Assembly (NCBI GenBank): GCA_902560625.1
Contig: CACEMD010000005.1
Span: 1 to 64,000, forward strand
DNA from: an uncultured Pelagibacteraceae bacterium
Lineage (GTDB): Bacteria > Pseudomonadota > Alphaproteobacteria > Pelagibacterales > Pelagibacteraceae
DNA length: 64,000 nucleotides
Direction: 5' to 3'
In this document: positions 42,923 through 54,218 of the stretch, piece after piece
How the letters are laid out: each line of letters opens with the position of its first letter
How positions within the stretch are numbered: position 1 is the first letter of the stretch
The notes under the pieces: model-generated
The model's input: only the letters and a program-made list of their open reading frames with translations
Database searches by the model: none
What the model was told of the DNA's origin: nothing
Translations under genes and position numbers: made by a program

Positions 42923-44991
42923 TATATACTTTCTACTTTTGAAAAATTAAAATATTTATCAAAGGTATTGCATAACATTTTCAAAAGTTCTAGCCTATTT
43001 TTTTTTAAAACCTCATCTTTATCATTTACAATTACATTATCAAAAAAACTGCTTACTTCTTCTTTAGCTGATGCAAGCGATTCGAGTAAAACTTCGTAAT
43101 CATTTTCTTTGCTTACACTGGTGAAATCTTTTCTTATATCATGAATTTTTTTATATAAGTTTTTCTCATAATTGCTTTTGAACAAACCTGGGTCAGATGA
43201 TCCCAAAATTTCCATATTTATATTTTTTTTTTCGCTTATCAAAATATTTGATGCACGTTTATAACTAAACATTACATTTGAACCAACTTGTTTTAAAATT
43301 AATTTATTAAATATTAGCGCTTTATCGTAGACTGTTAATAAGTTATCAATATTATAATTATCAGTTGAGCTTTCAATAATATCCTGCCTTATACCTTTTT
43401 CTCTCATGTAATTTTTGAATCTTTCATGAAAAAAATCTATCAATTCCTTTTGCACTCTTTTTATATCAAATTCAATTGATTGCTCAGCATATAATTCGCA
43501 CGAATAATTTATTAGATTTTTTAAATGAATTTTTTTTTTGCTTTCCAGGATCATTTTTATTAATCCTATTGCCAACCTTCTAAGAGCATAAGGATCTTTT
43601 GAACTTGTAGGTTTTAAGTTTATTCCAAAAAAACCAACTAGCGAGTCTATTTTATCACTCAAAGATAGGGCGACGCTATAAGGTTTTCTTGGTACAGCAC
43701 TATCTAAACCTATTGGTAGATAATGTTCACTTACAGCTGTACAAATATCTTTTTCAAATCCTTGGGAGTTTGCAAAATATCCTCCAATTGTACCCTGAAG
43801 TTCTGGAAATTCTCCTACTAGATCTGACAATAAATCAACTTTACATATAGATGACGCAATTTCTATTTTTTCTTTACTTATTAAAAATTCATCTGAAACT
43901 AGTGCACTTAATTTTCTAATTCTTTGCACTTTATCAAAATAAGTCCCTAGACTCTTAAAGTAATTAACTTTTTTAAGCTTAGATACTTGTTTTATCATAT
44001 TTTGTGATTTATTTTTTTTCCAAAAAAATTCTGCATCACTCAATCTTGCCTCTATCACCCTTTCATTTCCAAGTTTAATCAATCCTTTAGTATCAACTGA
44101 ATCTGCTACAACAAAGAAATAATTAGATAAATTCCCCTTATTATCATAACTAGGAAAATATTTTTGATGTTGCTGCATAGTTATAATTATTATTTCTTTT
44201 GGTATATTTAAAAACTTTCTGTCAAAACTACACATGAGAATTTTAGGTTTTTCAACAATTCCAACTACTTCATCTAATAATTTTTGATTAATATTAATTT
44301 TTAAATTTTTTCGAGCTGATTGAATAATTAATTCTTTTTCTATATATTTTTTTCTTAAATCATTATCAATTATAATTTTATTTTTTTTAAAATATGAAAA
44401 ATACGAATTAAAATTATTAAAAGACTTTGTTTTTTCCTCAAAATCCTTGTTTATAAAAGTTTTATCTGATGACGTTAAATGATGAAATTTGAAATTTAAG
44501 GATTTTGCGTCATATACAGCTAAAATTGACTTTAGGGGTCGTCCCCAGTAAAGGTCGAATTCACCCCATTTCATTGATTTTTTCCAATTTAACTTTTCTA
44601 AAATCACAGGAATATTTTTATTTAAAATATCTTTAGTTCTTACTTTTTTTGCTGGATTTTTGAAAAAATAAAATTCACCTTTTTCAGTTTTTTTCTTATA
44701 AAGGTTTCCGACTGATGTATTGTTAGATTTTGAAAACCCTATAATTGCCCTTTCTTGTGCTGATGTGCTGGGACCTCTTATTTCTTCTGGTTTAATTAAA
44801 ATTTCTTTTTTCAAACTTTTAAAATAGATTACTAATCTATTTGGAGTAGAAATTGTTTTTATATTTTTATTATATTCAATATTTTGCTCATCAAAAAATA
44901 ATTTAAAATTTTTACTTAAATCTTCTCTTGCTGAAGATTGTAATTTTGATGGAATTTCTTCTGTAAAAAGTTCTAGAAAAAAACTTGACAT
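42922..44991 (-). CDS. glyS: Glycyl-tRNA synthetase, beta subunit
   Basis: 689 aa. Starts FFLELFTEEIPSKLQ, the hallmark of GlyS beta; RGPSTSAQERAIIGF near residue 72, HQKYFPSYDNKG near 277 and ALRRLAIGLI near 485 follow. Carries tRNA recognition, editing-like and anticodon-binding parts of the alpha2beta2 enzyme. It follows glyQ with no gap. Highly Lys/Phe/Ile-rich, as in the rest of the window. Confidence 0.97.
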   Translation of the reverse strand: MSSFFLELFTEEIPSKLQSSAREDLSKNFKLFFDEQNIEYNKNIKTISTPNRLVIYFKSLKKEILIKPEEIRGPSTSAQERAIIGFSKSNNTSVGNLYKKKTEKGEFYFFKNPAKKVRTKDILNKNIPVILEKLNWKKSMKWGEFDLYWGRPLKSILAVYDAKSLNFKFHHLTSSDKTFINKDFEEKTKSFNNFNSYFSYFKKNKIIIDNDLRKKYIEKELIIQSARKNLKININQKLLDEVVGIVEKPKILMCSFDRKFLNIPKEIIIITMQQHQKYFPSYDNKGNLSNYFFVVADSVDTKGLIKLGNERVIEARLSDAEFFWKKNKSQNMIKQVSKLKKVNYFKSLGTYFDKVQRIRKLSALVSDEFLISKEKIEIASSICKVDLLSDLVGEFPELQGTIGGYFANSQGFEKDICTAVSEHYLPIGLDSAVPRKPYSVALSLSDKIDSLVGFFGINLKPTSSKDPYALRRLAIGLIKMILESKKKIHLKNLINYSCELYAEQSIEFDIKRVQKELIDFFHERFKNYMREKGIRQDIIESSTDNYNIDNLLTVYDKALIFNKLILKQVGSNVMFSYKRASNILISEKKNINMEILGSSDPGLFKSNYEKNLYKKIHDIRKDFTSVSKENDYEVLLESLASAKEEVSSFFDNVIVNDKDEVLKKNRLELLKMLCNTFDKYFNFSKVESI

Positions 44992-45873
44992 TTATTTATT
45001 ATTTTCGAGCCAAACTTTGCCTGTTGCTTTGACTGTATCTCTAATTCTAGAAATGTATTCTGCCCTTTGAGCAACACTAATAACACCTCTTGCATCAAGT
45101 ATATTAAAAATATGGCTTGCTTTTAAACATTGATCATATGCAGGCAGTGCTAGTTTGTTCTCAATCAAAGATTTTGCTTCTGACTCAACCATATCAAAGT
45201 TTTTAAATAGGTTGTCAGTATTTGCTAATTCAAAATTATATTTAGAAAATTCTTTTTCTGACTGGAGAAAAACATCCCTATAAAAAATTCCATCATTGTT
45301 CCAAACTAAATCAAATACATTTTTCTTATGCTGAGTAAACATACACAATCGTTCAAGTCCATATGTCAATTCTACAGACACAGGGTTACATTCTGATCCA
45401 GCCATTTGTTGGAAGTAAGTAAATTGAGTAATTTCCATTCCATCGCACCATACTTCCCAACCTAATCCTGCAGCACCTAAAGTTGGGCTTTCCCAATCAT
45501 CCTCAACAAATCTGATATCATGATCTAGATGATTAATTCCAATTGAAGAAAGGCTATTTAAGTAAAGTCGCTTAATATTGCTTGGAGAGGGTTTTATAAT
45601 AACTTGAAATTGATAATAATGTTGAAGTCGGTTTGGGTTTTCTCCATAACGTCCATCCGTGGGTCTTCGTGATGGTTGAACATATGCAGCTTTCCATGGT
45701 TTAGGTCCTAAAGATCTTAGAGTAGTTGCTGGATGAAACGTTCCTGCGCCAACCTCTATATCATAGGGCTGTAATATTACACAACCATGCTTGCTCCAAT
45801 ATTTTTGTAAATTTAATATTGTATCTTGAAATGAATGAAATTTAATTTTTTTCTTTTTTGTTTTAGAAACCAT
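44992..45873 (-). CDS. glyQ: Glycyl-tRNA synthetase, alpha subunit
   Basis: Class II catalytic subunit, 293 aa. [33 protein letters not shown] near residue 37, [20 protein letters not shown] near 66 (20 residues) and [12 protein letters not shown]-like [15 protein letters not shown] near 155 are diagnostic. It overlaps the S49 peptidase gene by 11 bp and abuts glyS. Confidence 0.97.
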   Translation of the reverse strand: MVSKTKKKKIKFHSFQDTILNLQKYWSKHGCVILQPYDIEVGAGTFHPATTLRSLGPKPWKAAYVQPSRRPTDGRYGENPNRLQHYYQFQVIIKPSPSNIKRLYLNSLSSIGINHLDHDIRFVEDDWESPTLGAAGLGWEVWCDGMEITQFTYFQQMAGSECNPVSVELTYGLERLCMFTQHKKNVFDLVWNNDGIFYRDVFLQSEKEFSKYNFELANTDNLFKNFDMVESEAKSLIENKLALPAYDQCLKASHIFNILDARGVISVAQRAEYISRIRDTVKATGKVWLENNK

Positions 45874-46672
45874 ATCTTTGCCAGATAGATCTTTCCTCTA
45901 AAATGTTTATAGTTTGCTCGATATGATTATCTGTAGATGACAATTTTTTTGCTAACCATCCTTTTGGTTTTTCAAATTTTTTGATTACTACGTCTTCCCC
46001 AAATTTTTCTTTTAGTATCTGATCTGATGTTCCAATGCCATCTATTAATCCTAGTTCTTTTGCTTTTCTACCAGACCAAAATTCGCCAGAAAATAATTCA
46101 ATACCACTATCTTTTTTTAATTTACTTTTTCTGCTGTTTTCCACAACTTCAATAAAATCTTTATGTAAGTCTAACTGAATATTTTTTAATCTTTCAATGT
46201 CTTCTTTTTTTTCCTCCATAAAAGGGTCGAGGGTACTTTTATTTTTACCTGCTGTATAGACTCTTCTCTGGACTCCTATTTTTTGGATTAAATCTTTAAA
46301 ACCAAATGAAGAGTATATTACACCTATTGATCCAACAATAGAACTTTGGTTTGCATAGATTTCGTCTCCTGCACATGCAATTAAGTAACCTCCGGATGCT
46401 GCAACATCCTCAGCGAAAATTATTACCTTTTTTTTATTTTTTTTTGCCTGACTTCTAATAAAGTCATGTATTAAATGAGATTGAACGGGAGAACCTCCCG
46501 GAGAATTAATTGTTATAGCAATAGCTAATGATTTTTTAATTGCGAAAGCTTTTTTTATAATTTCCTCTTGGCCTGCAAAATCTATTCCTTGTTTAAACCT
46601 TCCAACATTACCTATAACACCGCTTAATTTAATATGAGGAACTATCTTTTTTTTTTTAAAAAATGAAAGCAT
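45863..46672 (-). CDS. sppA: S49-family peptidase (SppA-like)
   Basis: 269 aa, a single-domain S49 serine protease of the ClpP fold. Catalytic Ser lies in [19 protein letters not shown] near residue 90 and the general-base Lys in [16 protein letters not shown] near 202; [15 protein letters not shown] is the family stretch between. No clear membrane segment is seen, unlike classical SppA, so it may be the short SohB-like/SppA form acting on cleaved signal peptides. First gene of sppA-glyQ-glyS-ppdK; divergent from ispB. Confidence 0.88.
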   Translation of the reverse strand: MLSFFKKKKIVPHIKLSGVIGNVGRFKQGIDFAGQEEIIKKAFAIKKSLAIAITINSPGGSPVQSHLIHDFIRSQAKKNKKKVIIFAEDVAASGGYLIACAGDEIYANQSSIVGSIGVIYSSFGFKDLIQKIGVQRRVYTAGKNKSTLDPFMEEKKEDIERLKNIQLDLHKDFIEVVENSRKSKLKKDSGIELFSGEFWSGRKAKELGLIDGIGTSDQILKEKFGEDVVIKKFEKPKGWLAKKLSSTDNHIEQTINILEERSIWQRYGF

Positions 46673-46781
46673 AAGTTAATTATAAAATTTTTTAATTTAA
46701 TATAAAGTCTACTTATAGTTGAAGTTTTAGGTGCGTCAATTGATAAGTATTATATTGTTTTAATTATACTACTTTAAAGTT

Positions 46782-47795
46782 ATGGGAACAGTTGTTCAAT
46801 TAAAAAATAGAGTCGATGATACTTATTCAGATCTTAAAAGTTTTTTAGAGGACAAGCTCATTTTAGTTGAGGAAAAAATCAAGTCAAGATTGTCAAGTAA
46901 AGTACAATTAGTAGATGAAATGACTAAATATCACCTTGAAACAGGTGGCAAAAGATTAAGAGCGCTGTTAACACTTGGCTCATCTAAACTCTGCGGATAT
47001 GCGAAAGGAAATAGAGATGTAAATCTTGCAGCATGTGTTGAGTTAATACATGCAGCAACATTAATGCATGATGACGTGATTGATAATAGCAATTTAAGAA
47101 GAGGCAAAAAAACTTTAAATGATATTTGGGGGAATCAATCATCGATATTGGTTGGAGATTATTTATTAAGTAGATGTTTTGAAATGATGGTTGAAGATGG
47201 AGATCAAGAAGTTTTAAAACTATTATCATCAACATCTGCTGAAATTTCTCAAGGTGAGGTTTTGCAGTTACAACATAAGGGTGAAATTGATATGTTAGAA
47301 GAAACATACTTAAAAATAATTTCCTCAAAAACAGCTTCTTTGTTTGCTGCAGCAACTAAAGTTGGTGCAATATTATCGAATAAAGAAAGTAAAATTAAAG
47401 ATGCCTTAGAGTTTTATGGAAAAAATCTTGGTCTTACATTTCAAATTGCTGACGATGCATTAGATTATAACTCAGAATTAAAATTATTTGGAAAAGAGAT
47501 AGGTAATGATTTCTATGAAGGAAAAATTACTTTACCTATAATATTACTATACCAAAAAGCGTCCACAGATGAAAAAAAAAATGTTAAAGAATATTTCGCA
47601 AAACAAAACAGATCTGAAAATAATTTTAAAGATATTTTAAAACTAATTAAAAAATATAGTATAATAAATCATTGTTATGCAAAAGCCGAATATTTTATTA
47701 ATTTATCATCTAATTCACTAAGTATCTTTCCAGAATGTAAAGAAAAGCAAATCTTAAAAAAATTAACTACCTTTAGTTTAGATAGAAATTTTTAA
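46782..47795 (+). CDS. ispB: Polyprenyl (octaprenyl-type) diphosphate synthase
   Basis: 337 aa trans-prenyltransferase making the ubiquinone side chain. The first Asp-rich motif is MHDDVIDNSNLRRG near residue 94, the second QIADDALDY near 222; GGKRLRALLTL near 55 binds IPP. The small residue pattern before the first motif (HAATLMHDD) fits long-chain products. Single gene, with its stop interlocked with convergent pdxH. Confidence 0.95.
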   Translation: MGTVVQLKNRVDDTYSDLKSFLEDKLILVEEKIKSRLSSKVQLVDEMTKYHLETGGKRLRALLTLGSSKLCGYAKGNRDVNLAACVELIHAATLMHDDVIDNSNLRRGKKTLNDIWGNQSSILVGDYLLSRCFEMMVEDGDQEVLKLLSSTSAEISQGEVLQLQHKGEIDMLEETYLKIISSKTASLFAAATKVGAILSNKESKIKDALEFYGKNLGLTFQIADDALDYNSELKLFGKEIGNDFYEGKITLPIILLYQKASTDEKKNVKEYFAKQNRSENNFKDILKLIKKYSIINHCYAKAEYFINLSSNSLSIFPECKEKQILKKLTTFSLDRNF

Positions 47796-48418
47796 GGACT
47801 GAGTAAAATTTTTTTCCAATTATTATTTTTTAACTTTATATATTTTAATCTTTGATGAATTCGATTTTCTCCATCTAACCAGAATTCAATTTCGTCAGGT
47901 GTTAAATTCCATCCCGACCAATATTCTGGTCTCGGAACATTATTTTCATCAGGGTATTTTTCTTTAAAACTATTTATTGCTTGGTAAAGCTGATCTCTAT
48001 TATTTAAAATTTCACTTTGATTTGAGGCCCATGCACCAATGCGACTTCCATAACCTCTACTTCTATAATACTCATCAGCCTCTTTATTTGAAACTGATTT
48101 TATTTTTCCTACTATTCTTATTTGCCTCAATAAGCTTTTCCAATGAAAACACATTGAAGCTTGAGGATTACTTTTTATATCTTCGCTTTTTTTACTATTT
48201 AAATTTGTATAAAATACAAAACCTTTTTCACTAAAATCTTTAAGCAAAACCATTCTTACTGAAGGGATCCCTTCTTTATTTGATGTGGCTAGAGCAAGTG
48301 CATTTGGATCATTTAATTCTGACTTTTTTGCTTCTCCAAACCATTCTTCGAACAATTTAAAAGGATTTTCCAATTCCCCAAAGCATTTATCTAATTCTAA
48401 AGAGTTTTTTTGATTCAT
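47792..48418 (-). CDS. pdxH: Pyridoxamine 5'-phosphate oxidase
   Basis: FMN enzyme forming PLP; 208 aa. [23 protein letters not shown] (in part: [19 protein letters not shown]) near residue 42, [15 protein letters not shown] near 72, RQIRIVGKI near 98, [13 protein letters not shown] near 125 and the ending WKKILLSP are the family signatures. Its ATG is 33 bp from the aroC ATG on the other strand, so the two promoters must overlap. Confidence 0.96.
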   Translation of the reverse strand: MNQKNSLELDKCFGELENPFKLFEEWFGEAKKSELNDPNALALATSNKEGIPSVRMVLLKDFSEKGFVFYTNLNSKKSEDIKSNPQASMCFHWKSLLRQIRIVGKIKSVSNKEADEYYRSRGYGSRIGAWASNQSEILNNRDQLYQAINSFKEKYPDENNVPRPEYWSGWNLTPDEIEFWLDGENRIHQRLKYIKLKNNNWKKILLSP

Positions 48419-48451
48419 AATTTAAACAAAATAATCTATATAGTATGTTTA

Positions 48452-49537
48452 ATGTCATTTAATACATTTGGAAAGATATTTCGTTTCACTACTTGGGGTG
48501 AGTCACATGGTCCTGCCATAGGTTGTGTAGTAGATGGTTGCCCACCAAATATAAGCATTAATGAAACTGACATACAAAAAGAATTAAATAAAAGAAAACC
48601 AGGACAATCAAAGTTTACAACACAAAGAAAGGAAGATGACAAGGTAACTATACTTTCAGGTATTTTTGAGGGCAAAACAACTGGAACTCCAATTTCTATG
48701 ATTATATACAATAGAGATATGAGATCTAGAGATTATGAAACTATTAAAAATAAATTTAGACCAGGCCATGCAGATTTTACTTATTTTAAAAAATATGGAA
48801 TTCGAGATTATAGAGGTGGTGGTAGACAATCTGCAAGAGAAACTGCGTCAAGAGTTGCCGCGGGTGCAATTGCAAAAAAAGTTTTAGAAAAAAAAATAGG
48901 GAGTAAATATAATGTAAAAGGTGCAGTTACACAGTTAGGTATACTTGGATGTGATACAAAAAAGTGGAATGACAAATTTATATCAAAAAATCCTTTTTTC
49001 TGTCCAGATAAAACAATATTAAAGTTGTGGGAAAAATATTTGTTGAGCATTAGAAAAGCTGGATCTTCTTGTGGTGCAATCATTGAAATTAGAGCAAGAG
49101 GTGTCCCTGTTGGTTTAGGAGCCCCAATTTATTCAAAATTAGATATGGATCTTGCTTCTGCAATGATGAGTATTAATGCAGTCAAAGGAGTAAATATTGG
49201 TTCTGGTATGAACTCAGCTCAATTAACCGGTGAACAAAACTCAGATGAGATTACAAAAAAAGGAATGAAAACAAAATTCAAATCTAATAATGCTGGAGGT
49301 ATTTTAGGAGGTATATCATCAGGACAGGAAATTATAGTTTCTTTTGCTGTTAAACCTACATCATCAATTTTAATCACAAGAAAAACTATAGATAGATATG
49401 GAAAAAATACTTCAATATCAGTTAAGGGTAGACATGACCCTTGTGTTGGTATTAGAGCTGTTCCAATTGGTGAAGCAATGATGCACTGTGTTATTCTAGA
49501 TCATTTTTTAATGAATGAAGCCCAATGTAACAGTTAA
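48452..49537 (+). CDS. aroC: Chorismate synthase
   Basis: Last shikimate step, EPSP to chorismate, with reduced FMN. I choose ATG 48452 (361 aa, [20 protein letters not shown]) over the upstream in-frame ATG at 48410, which lies inside pdx[25 protein letters not shown] (in part [20 protein letters not shown]) near residue 105, RAGSSCGAI near 200 and the KGRHDPC block near 325 bind FMN and substrate. The stop is interlocked with dxs. Confidence 0.97.
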   Translation: MSFNTFGKIFRFTTWGESHGPAIGCVVDGCPPNISINETDIQKELNKRKPGQSKFTTQRKEDDKVTILSGIFEGKTTGTPISMIIYNRDMRSRDYETIKNKFRPGHADFTYFKKYGIRDYRGGGRQSARETASRVAAGAIAKKVLEKKIGSKYNVKGAVTQLGILGCDTKKWNDKFISKNPFFCPDKTILKLWEKYLLSIRKAGSSCGAIIEIRARGVPVGLGAPIYSKLDMDLASAMMSINAVKGVNIGSGMNSAQLTGEQNSDEITKKGMKTKFKSNNAGGILGGISSGQEIIVSFAVKPTSSILITRKTIDRYGKNTSISVKGRHDPCVGIRAVPIGEAMMHCVILDHFLMNEAQCNS

Positions 49538-51447
49538 TTACTTTTCTTAACTATAACTTTTGAATTAATAGTGTCTAATATCTTATTTTCAATATTTAAG
49601 GCGTCCATTCCAGCATTTTTATACATCATTTCTGGCTTATCATGATCAATAAACCTATCTGGTAAAAACATAGATCTAAATTTCAAATTATTATCTAATA
49701 AATTTTTTTCATTAAGAAATTGAGATACATGAGAGCCAAAACCGCCAATAGACCCTTCTTCTATGGTAATCACTGCTTCATGATCGTTGGCTATTTGCCA
49801 GATTAGATTTACATCCAGAGGCTTTGCAAATCTAGCATCTACTATTGTTATATTAATTCCTTTTTTTGACAAATTTTCACTTGCCATTAAACACTCGGTG
49901 AGTCTTGTTCCAAAATTAATTACAGCTATATTTTTACCTTCTTTAATTACTCTTCCCTTTCCAATTTCTAACTTTTCGCTAATACTTGGTAGCTGAACTC
50001 CGACTCCGTTGCCTCTTGGATATCTAAATGCGGAAGGTCTATCATTAATATCAACTGAGGTGTTTATCATTCTTACTAATTCAGATTCGTCACTTGCTGC
50101 CATTACAATAAAGTTAGGCAGAGTTGCTAAAAATGTTATGTCAAAGGATCCTGCGTGAGTTGGTCCGTCTGCTCCAACTAATCCTGCTCTATCTATTGCA
50201 AATCTGACAGGCAAACTTTGAATTGCAATATCATGGACCACTTGATCATATGCTCTTTGCAGAAATGTAGAGTAAATTGCAGCATATGGTTTATATCCCT
50301 CAGTAGCTAAACCGGCAGCAAAAGTTACTGCGTGCTGCTCAGCAATCCCAACGTCAAACATTCTAGAAGAAAACTTCTTACCAAATATGTCCATTCCTGT
50401 TCCAGAAGGCATTGCTGCTGTAATTCCAACAATTTTACTATCTTTCTCTGCATGCTTAATAAGTGTTTCCGCAAAAACCTTAGTATAAGATGGTGCTATT
50501 GATTTAGATTTTTCTTGAACTCCTGTATCAACGTTAAATTTACTCACACCATGATATTTATCCTCAGAATTTTCAGCAAATTTATATCCTTTACCTTTTT
50601 CTGTTTTTATATGTATCATAATAGGACCATTAAAATTTATTTCTTTTGCATTTTTAAGAACAGAAGTTAGAGAATCCATATCATGTCCATCTATTGGTCC
50701 AATGTAATAAAAACCTAAAGAATTAAATAATGTTCCACCAGTTACTGCAGATCTCAAAAAATCTTCAGCTTTACCTGCTTTTTTACTAAATCTTTTTGAA
50801 AATGCAGATATAATTAACTTTATTGTTTCCCTAAAACTAAAATATATTTTACCAGACAAAATTCTAGCCAAGTAAGATCTCATTGCTCCAACTGGTTTTG
50901 CAATTGACATATCGTTATCATTTAAAATCACAATCATTTTTGTTTTACTGGCACCTGCATTATTCATGGCTTCATAAGCCATACCCGCACTCATTGCGCC
51001 GTCTCCAATTACTGCTATTACATTGTCTGATTTATTAGAAAGTTTATGAGCAACTGCTATTCCTAAAGCAGATGAAATCGAGGTAGAGCTATGTGCTGCC
51101 CCAAAAGGATCGTATTCACTTTCAGATCTTTTGGTAAAACCTGACAATCCATTTCCCTTCCTTAAAGTTCTAATTCTATCTTTTCTCCCAGTTAAGATTT
51201 TATGAGGATATGTTTGATGGCCAACATCCCAGATCAATTTATCATTTGGGGTATTAAATATATGATGTAATGCAACAGTAAGTTCAACAACTCCAAGTCC
51301 TGCACCCAAGTGCCCTCCAGTCATAGACACAGCATCAATCATCTCAGATCTTACTTCTTCAGCTAATATTTTTAGCTGTGACGATGAAAATTTTTTTAAG
51401 TCTGATGGAAAATTTACATTATCTAAATATTTGTTTTTTTTTGTCAA
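49534..51447 (-). CDS. dxs: 1-deoxy-D-xylulose-5-phosphate synthase
   Basis: 637 aa, thiamine-diphosphate enzyme that starts the MEP isoprenoid pathway. [16 protein letters not shown] near residue 70, the TPP motif [18 protein letters not shown] near 150 ending in NDNDMSIA, and [15 protein letters not shown] near 370 with the catalytic Glu. Its start overlaps the ispA stop (ATGA), so synthesis of the C5 precursor and FPP are linked. Confidence 0.98.
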   Translation of the reverse strand: MTKKNKYLDNVNFPSDLKKFSSSQLKILAEEVRSEMIDAVSMTGGHLGAGLGVVELTVALHHIFNTPNDKLIWDVGHQTYPHKILTGRKDRIRTLRKGNGLSGFTKRSESEYDPFGAAHSSTSISSALGIAVAHKLSNKSDNVIAVIGDGAMSAGMAYEAMNNAGASKTKMIVILNDNDMSIAKPVGAMRSYLARILSGKIYFSFRETIKLIISAFSKRFSKKAGKAEDFLRSAVTGGTLFNSLGFYYIGPIDGHDMDSLTSVLKNAKEINFNGPIMIHIKTEKGKGYKFAENSEDKYHGVSKFNVDTGVQEKSKSIAPSYTKVFAETLIKHAEKDSKIVGITAAMPSGTGMDIFGKKFSSRMFDVGIAEQHAVTFAAGLATEGYKPYAAIYSTFLQRAYDQVVHDIAIQSLPVRFAIDRAGLVGADGPTHAGSFDITFLATLPNFIVMAASDESELVRMINTSVDINDRPSAFRYPRGNGVGVQLPSISEKLEIGKGRVIKEGKNIAVINFGTRLTECLMASENLSKKGINITIVDARFAKPLDVNLIWQIANDHEAVITIEEGSIGGFGSHVSQFLNEKNLLDNNLKFRSMFLPDRFIDHDKPEMMYKNAGMDALNIENKILDTINSKVIVKKSN

Positions 51448-52313
51448 TTTTCTCTTTCTATTATGTAGTTAATTGTAGTTTTCAATTCATTACTTTTGTC
51501 TTTGAATATATTTAATTTTTTAAATATATCTAATTTTAAATTATCACTATATTTAATAGTATTTTTATATCCAAGTAAATTAATTAAAGTTGCTTTACCT
51601 TTTTTTAAATCTTTTTTTGTTTTTTTTCCAACTTTTTTTGAATTACCACTATAATCAATTAAATCGTCAGCTATTTGAAATAATAAACCAATATTTAATC
51701 CTAGGTTTTCAAATCTTTTTATATAAGTATATTTCTTGGCTATTATCAAAGGCGCAACACAACAGAAGCCGAAAAGTTTTCCAGTTTTTTTTACCTGCAT
51801 CTCAATAATTTTTCTTATAGAAACCTTCTTTTTTTCAAAGCTTAAATCCAAAAACTGACCTCCCGCTATTCCAGAATGTCCAGAACATTTTGCCAACAAA
51901 TTTATTAACATTATTTTAGTCTTATTTTCTACGTTGAAATTAATATCGCTCAAAATTTCAAAAGCCGATGTAAGTAAAGAATTTCCAGCAAGTATTGCTG
52001 TAGCTTCGCCAAATTTTTTGTGTGTAGACAGTTTTCCCCTTCTTAAATTATCATTGTCCATACAAGGTAGATCATCGTGGATTAATGAATACGAATGAAT
52101 ACACTCTACTGCAGCACTTAATCTTATGAGATCATAATATTTTATTTTAAAAATTTTTCCTATATCAACAATTAATTTTGCTCTTATTTTTTTTCCACCC
52201 GGAAAAAGACCGTAGTTGATAGGTTTAATCAAATCAGTTTTTTTTTGCTTTGATAAAAATTTCTTTAAAAAATAATTTGTATCTTTTGCAATTTTATTAA
52301 GTTTTTTTTTCAT
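51444..52313 (-). CDS. ispA: Farnesyl diphosphate synthase (short-chain prenyltransferase)
   Basis: 289 aa. The first Asp-rich motif is [15 protein letters not shown] near residue 78, the second [11 protein letters not shown] near 212; GGKKIRAKL near 39 binds IPP. The two-residue insert (DDLPCMDND, DDxxxxD) is typical of bacterial FPP synthases. It overlaps xseB at its start by 17 bp and dxs at its end by 4 bp. Confidence 0.95.
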   Translation of the reverse strand: MKKKLNKIAKDTNYFLKKFLSKQKKTDLIKPINYGLFPGGKKIRAKLIVDIGKIFKIKYYDLIRLSAAVECIHSYSLIHDDLPCMDNDNLRRGKLSTHKKFGEATAILAGNSLLTSAFEILSDINFNVENKTKIMLINLLAKCSGHSGIAGGQFLDLSFEKKKVSIRKIIEMQVKKTGKLFGFCCVAPLIIAKKYTYIKRFENLGLNIGLLFQIADDLIDYSGNSKKVGKKTKKDLKKGKATLINLLGYKNTIKYSDNLKLDIFKKLNIFKDKSNELKTTINYIIEREN

Positions 52314-52545
52314 TTTTTTTCAAAATTTTTAAAATTTTTTCTTTCGTTGTATCTGATATTTCCTTTGATGTGCTTTTAAATTTCTTTTCAATTAAAATAT
52401 TTAATTTTATTAATTTTTGATATTCATCAATAGATTTTTCAAGATCTTTTTCACTCTCAAGATTTTCTGTTATACCGGTTGCCAATTCAGTCAATTCATT
52501 TAAAGATTTGTCTTTAATATCATCTGGCAAATTTTTAAGTTTCAT
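52297..52545 (-). CDS. xseB: Exodeoxyribonuclease VII small subunit
   Basis: 82 aa from the ATG at 52545 (MKLKNLPDDIKDKSLNEL). A longer frame to 52584 would cross the start of the divergent tsaC gene and is rejected. NLESEKDLEKSIDEYQKLIKL carries the family's conserved E-x-G/E...LE-S...Y-x-x-G/K-like coiled coil (given here as parts: LESEKDLEKSIDEYQ). Partner of XseA, which is not in the window. xseB-ispA-dxs is a common proteobacterial order. Confidence 0.88.
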   Translation of the reverse strand: MKLKNLPDDIKDKSLNELTELATGITENLESEKDLEKSIDEYQKLIKLNILIEKKFKSTSKEISDTTKEKILKILKKNEKKT

Positions 52546-52546
52546 A

Positions 52547-52558
52547 TAAAAGCTTTTA
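52547..52558. promoter_or_regulatory. 12-bp palindrome in the 20-bp xseB/tsaC spacer
   Basis: TAAAAGCTTTTA, perfect, centred between two divergent start codons that are only 20 bp apart (52546-52565). Confidence 0.35.
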
Positions 52559-52565
52559 ATAATAC

Positions 52566-53498
52566 ATGAAAAACGATCTTTCAAATATTAAAAAAGCTAA
52601 GTACTACTTAGATAAAAAAGAGTGTATAGGAATTCCAACTGAAACTGTATATGGTTTAGCGGCTAACGCATATTCAAATTTAGCAACATCTAAGATATTT
52701 AAATTAAAAAGAAGACCGAAGTATAATCCTCTTATTGTTCATTATAGCAACTTAAATGATTTAAAAAAAGATTGTGAGATCAATCAAAACTTTATGAAAC
52801 TTTACAAAGAGTTTTGTCCAGGTCCATTAACATTTGTTCTTAAATTAAAAAAAAATAGTAAAATTTCAAAATATGTTACAAATAACAAATCTACTCTAGC
52901 AGTTAGATTTCCTATGCATCCGTTAACAAAAAGTTTGCTTAAAATTTTATCATATCCACTAGCTGCTCCAAGTGCAAATATAACTACAAAAATAAGTCCA
53001 GTATCTAAAGATGATGTTAAAGAAGAATTTGGAAAAAAAATAAAATTTATTTTAGATGGCGGTAGATCTAAAGTAGGATTAGAATCAACTATTATAAGTT
53101 TAATAAATAAACCAAAAATAATGAGATTAGGTGGAACTGAAATAGAAAAAATAAATAAAATTTTTAAAAGAGAAATTAAATTAGATAATAAAAATAAAAA
53201 AAAAATTACACCAGGACAAGGAAAACTGCATTATTCACCAGGAATTCCAATTAGATTAAATAAAAATAAATCTGCACCAGATGAGGCATTTATATTAATT
53301 AAAAAAAGAAAATTATCTGATAAAAATTATTTTTATTTAAGCAAAAGCCAAAACCTTAATGAAGCAGCAAGAAATTTATATAAAATTCTAAGAATGATTA
53401 AAAAAAAAAAATATAAAAAAATAGTTGTAGAAAAAATTCCTAATAAAGGATTAGGTAAAACTATTAATGACAGACTGGTTAGAGCCTCAAAAAAATGA
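52566..53498 (+). CDS. tsaC: Threonylcarbamoyl-AMP synthase (TsaC/Sua5)
   Basis: 310 aa: Sua5-type, with the YrdC domain plus a C-terminal extension. GIPTETVYGLAANAYSN near residue 20, KLKRRPKYNPLIVH near 43, CPGPLTFVLKL near 82, TLAVRFPMHPL near 110 and APSANITTKISP near 138. LESTIISL near 172 and the GxLxxHYSP-like GKLHYSPGIP near 218 identify the Sua5 linker. Makes the intermediate for t6A37 in tRNA. Its stop overlaps the ABC gene (ATGA). Confidence 0.93.
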   Translation: MKNDLSNIKKAKYYLDKKECIGIPTETVYGLAANAYSNLATSKIFKLKRRPKYNPLIVHYSNLNDLKKDCEINQNFMKLYKEFCPGPLTFVLKLKKNSKISKYVTNNKSTLAVRFPMHPLTKSLLKILSYPLAAPSANITTKISPVSKDDVKEEFGKKIKFILDGGRSKVGLESTIISLINKPKIMRLGGTEIEKINKIFKREIKLDNKNKKKITPGQGKLHYSPGIPIRLNKNKSAPDEAFILIKKRKLSDKNYFYLSKSQNLNEAARNLYKILRMIKKKKYKKIVVEKIPNKGLGKTINDRLVRASKK

Positions 53499-54217
53499 CG
53501 ATTAAAATTAATAATTTAAGTAAAGAATATAATAAAACATTAGCCGTTAAAAATATAAATTTTGAAATTAAAAAAGGATCAATAATTGGACTACTAGGAC
53601 CAAATGGTTGTGGAAAGACTACAACAATTGGAATGATTTTAGGATTAATAAAACCATCATCTGGTAGTGTCATTATTAATGGGATAGATATCGAGAATGA
53701 AAAAAATAGAACAAATATTCTTGAAAAAGTTAATTTTATCTCTCCTTATGTAGAGCTTCCAAAAAAGTTAACTGTTGAAGAAAACTTAAAAGTTTATGGA
53801 AGATTATATGGAGTTAAAAATCTTAAAGAAAAAATTCCAAAATTAATGGATGATTTGAATTTAATAGAATTCAGAAACAGTAAAACAGGCGAACTTTCCT
53901 CGGGTCAAAAAAATAGGGTTTCGCTAGCTAAAGCTCTAATTAATGAACCAGAAATTTTGCTTTTAGATGAGCCGACCGCTAGCTTAGATCCTGACATAGG
54001 AGACTACATAAGAACATATTTAGAAAATTTTGCATCAAGAAAAAAAACAACCATTCTACTAGCTTCTCATAACATGAACGAAGTGGAAAGACTTTGTAGC
54101 GAGGTTATGATGATGAAAAAGGGTGAAATCATAGACAAAGGTACTTGTGTGAGCCTTGTCAAAAAACATGGTAGAGAAAATCTTGAGGAAACTTTTTTAA
54201 AAATAGTTAGGGAATAA
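53495..54217 (+). CDS. ABC transporter ATP-binding protein (NodI/DrrA/CcmA-like)
   Basis: 240 aa. Walker A GLLGPNGCGKTT near residues 33-44, signature ELSSGQKNRVSLAKAL near 133, Walker B ILLLDEPTASLD near 157, and H-loop ASHNMNEVERL near 190. Belongs to the ABC-2 exporter group. The permease follows after 1 bp. Substrate unknown; relatives export polysaccharides, drugs or Nod factors. Confidence 0.93.
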   Translation: MTIKINNLSKEYNKTLAVKNINFEIKKGSIIGLLGPNGCGKTTTIGMILGLIKPSSGSVIINGIDIENEKNRTNILEKVNFISPYVELPKKLTVEENLKVYGRLYGVKNLKEKIPKLMDDLNLIEFRNSKTGELSSGQKNRVSLAKALINEPEILLLDEPTASLDPDIGDYIRTYLENFASRKKTTILLASHNMNEVERLCSEVMMMKKGEIIDKGTCVSLVKKHGRENLEETFLKIVRE

Positions 54218-54218
54218 T

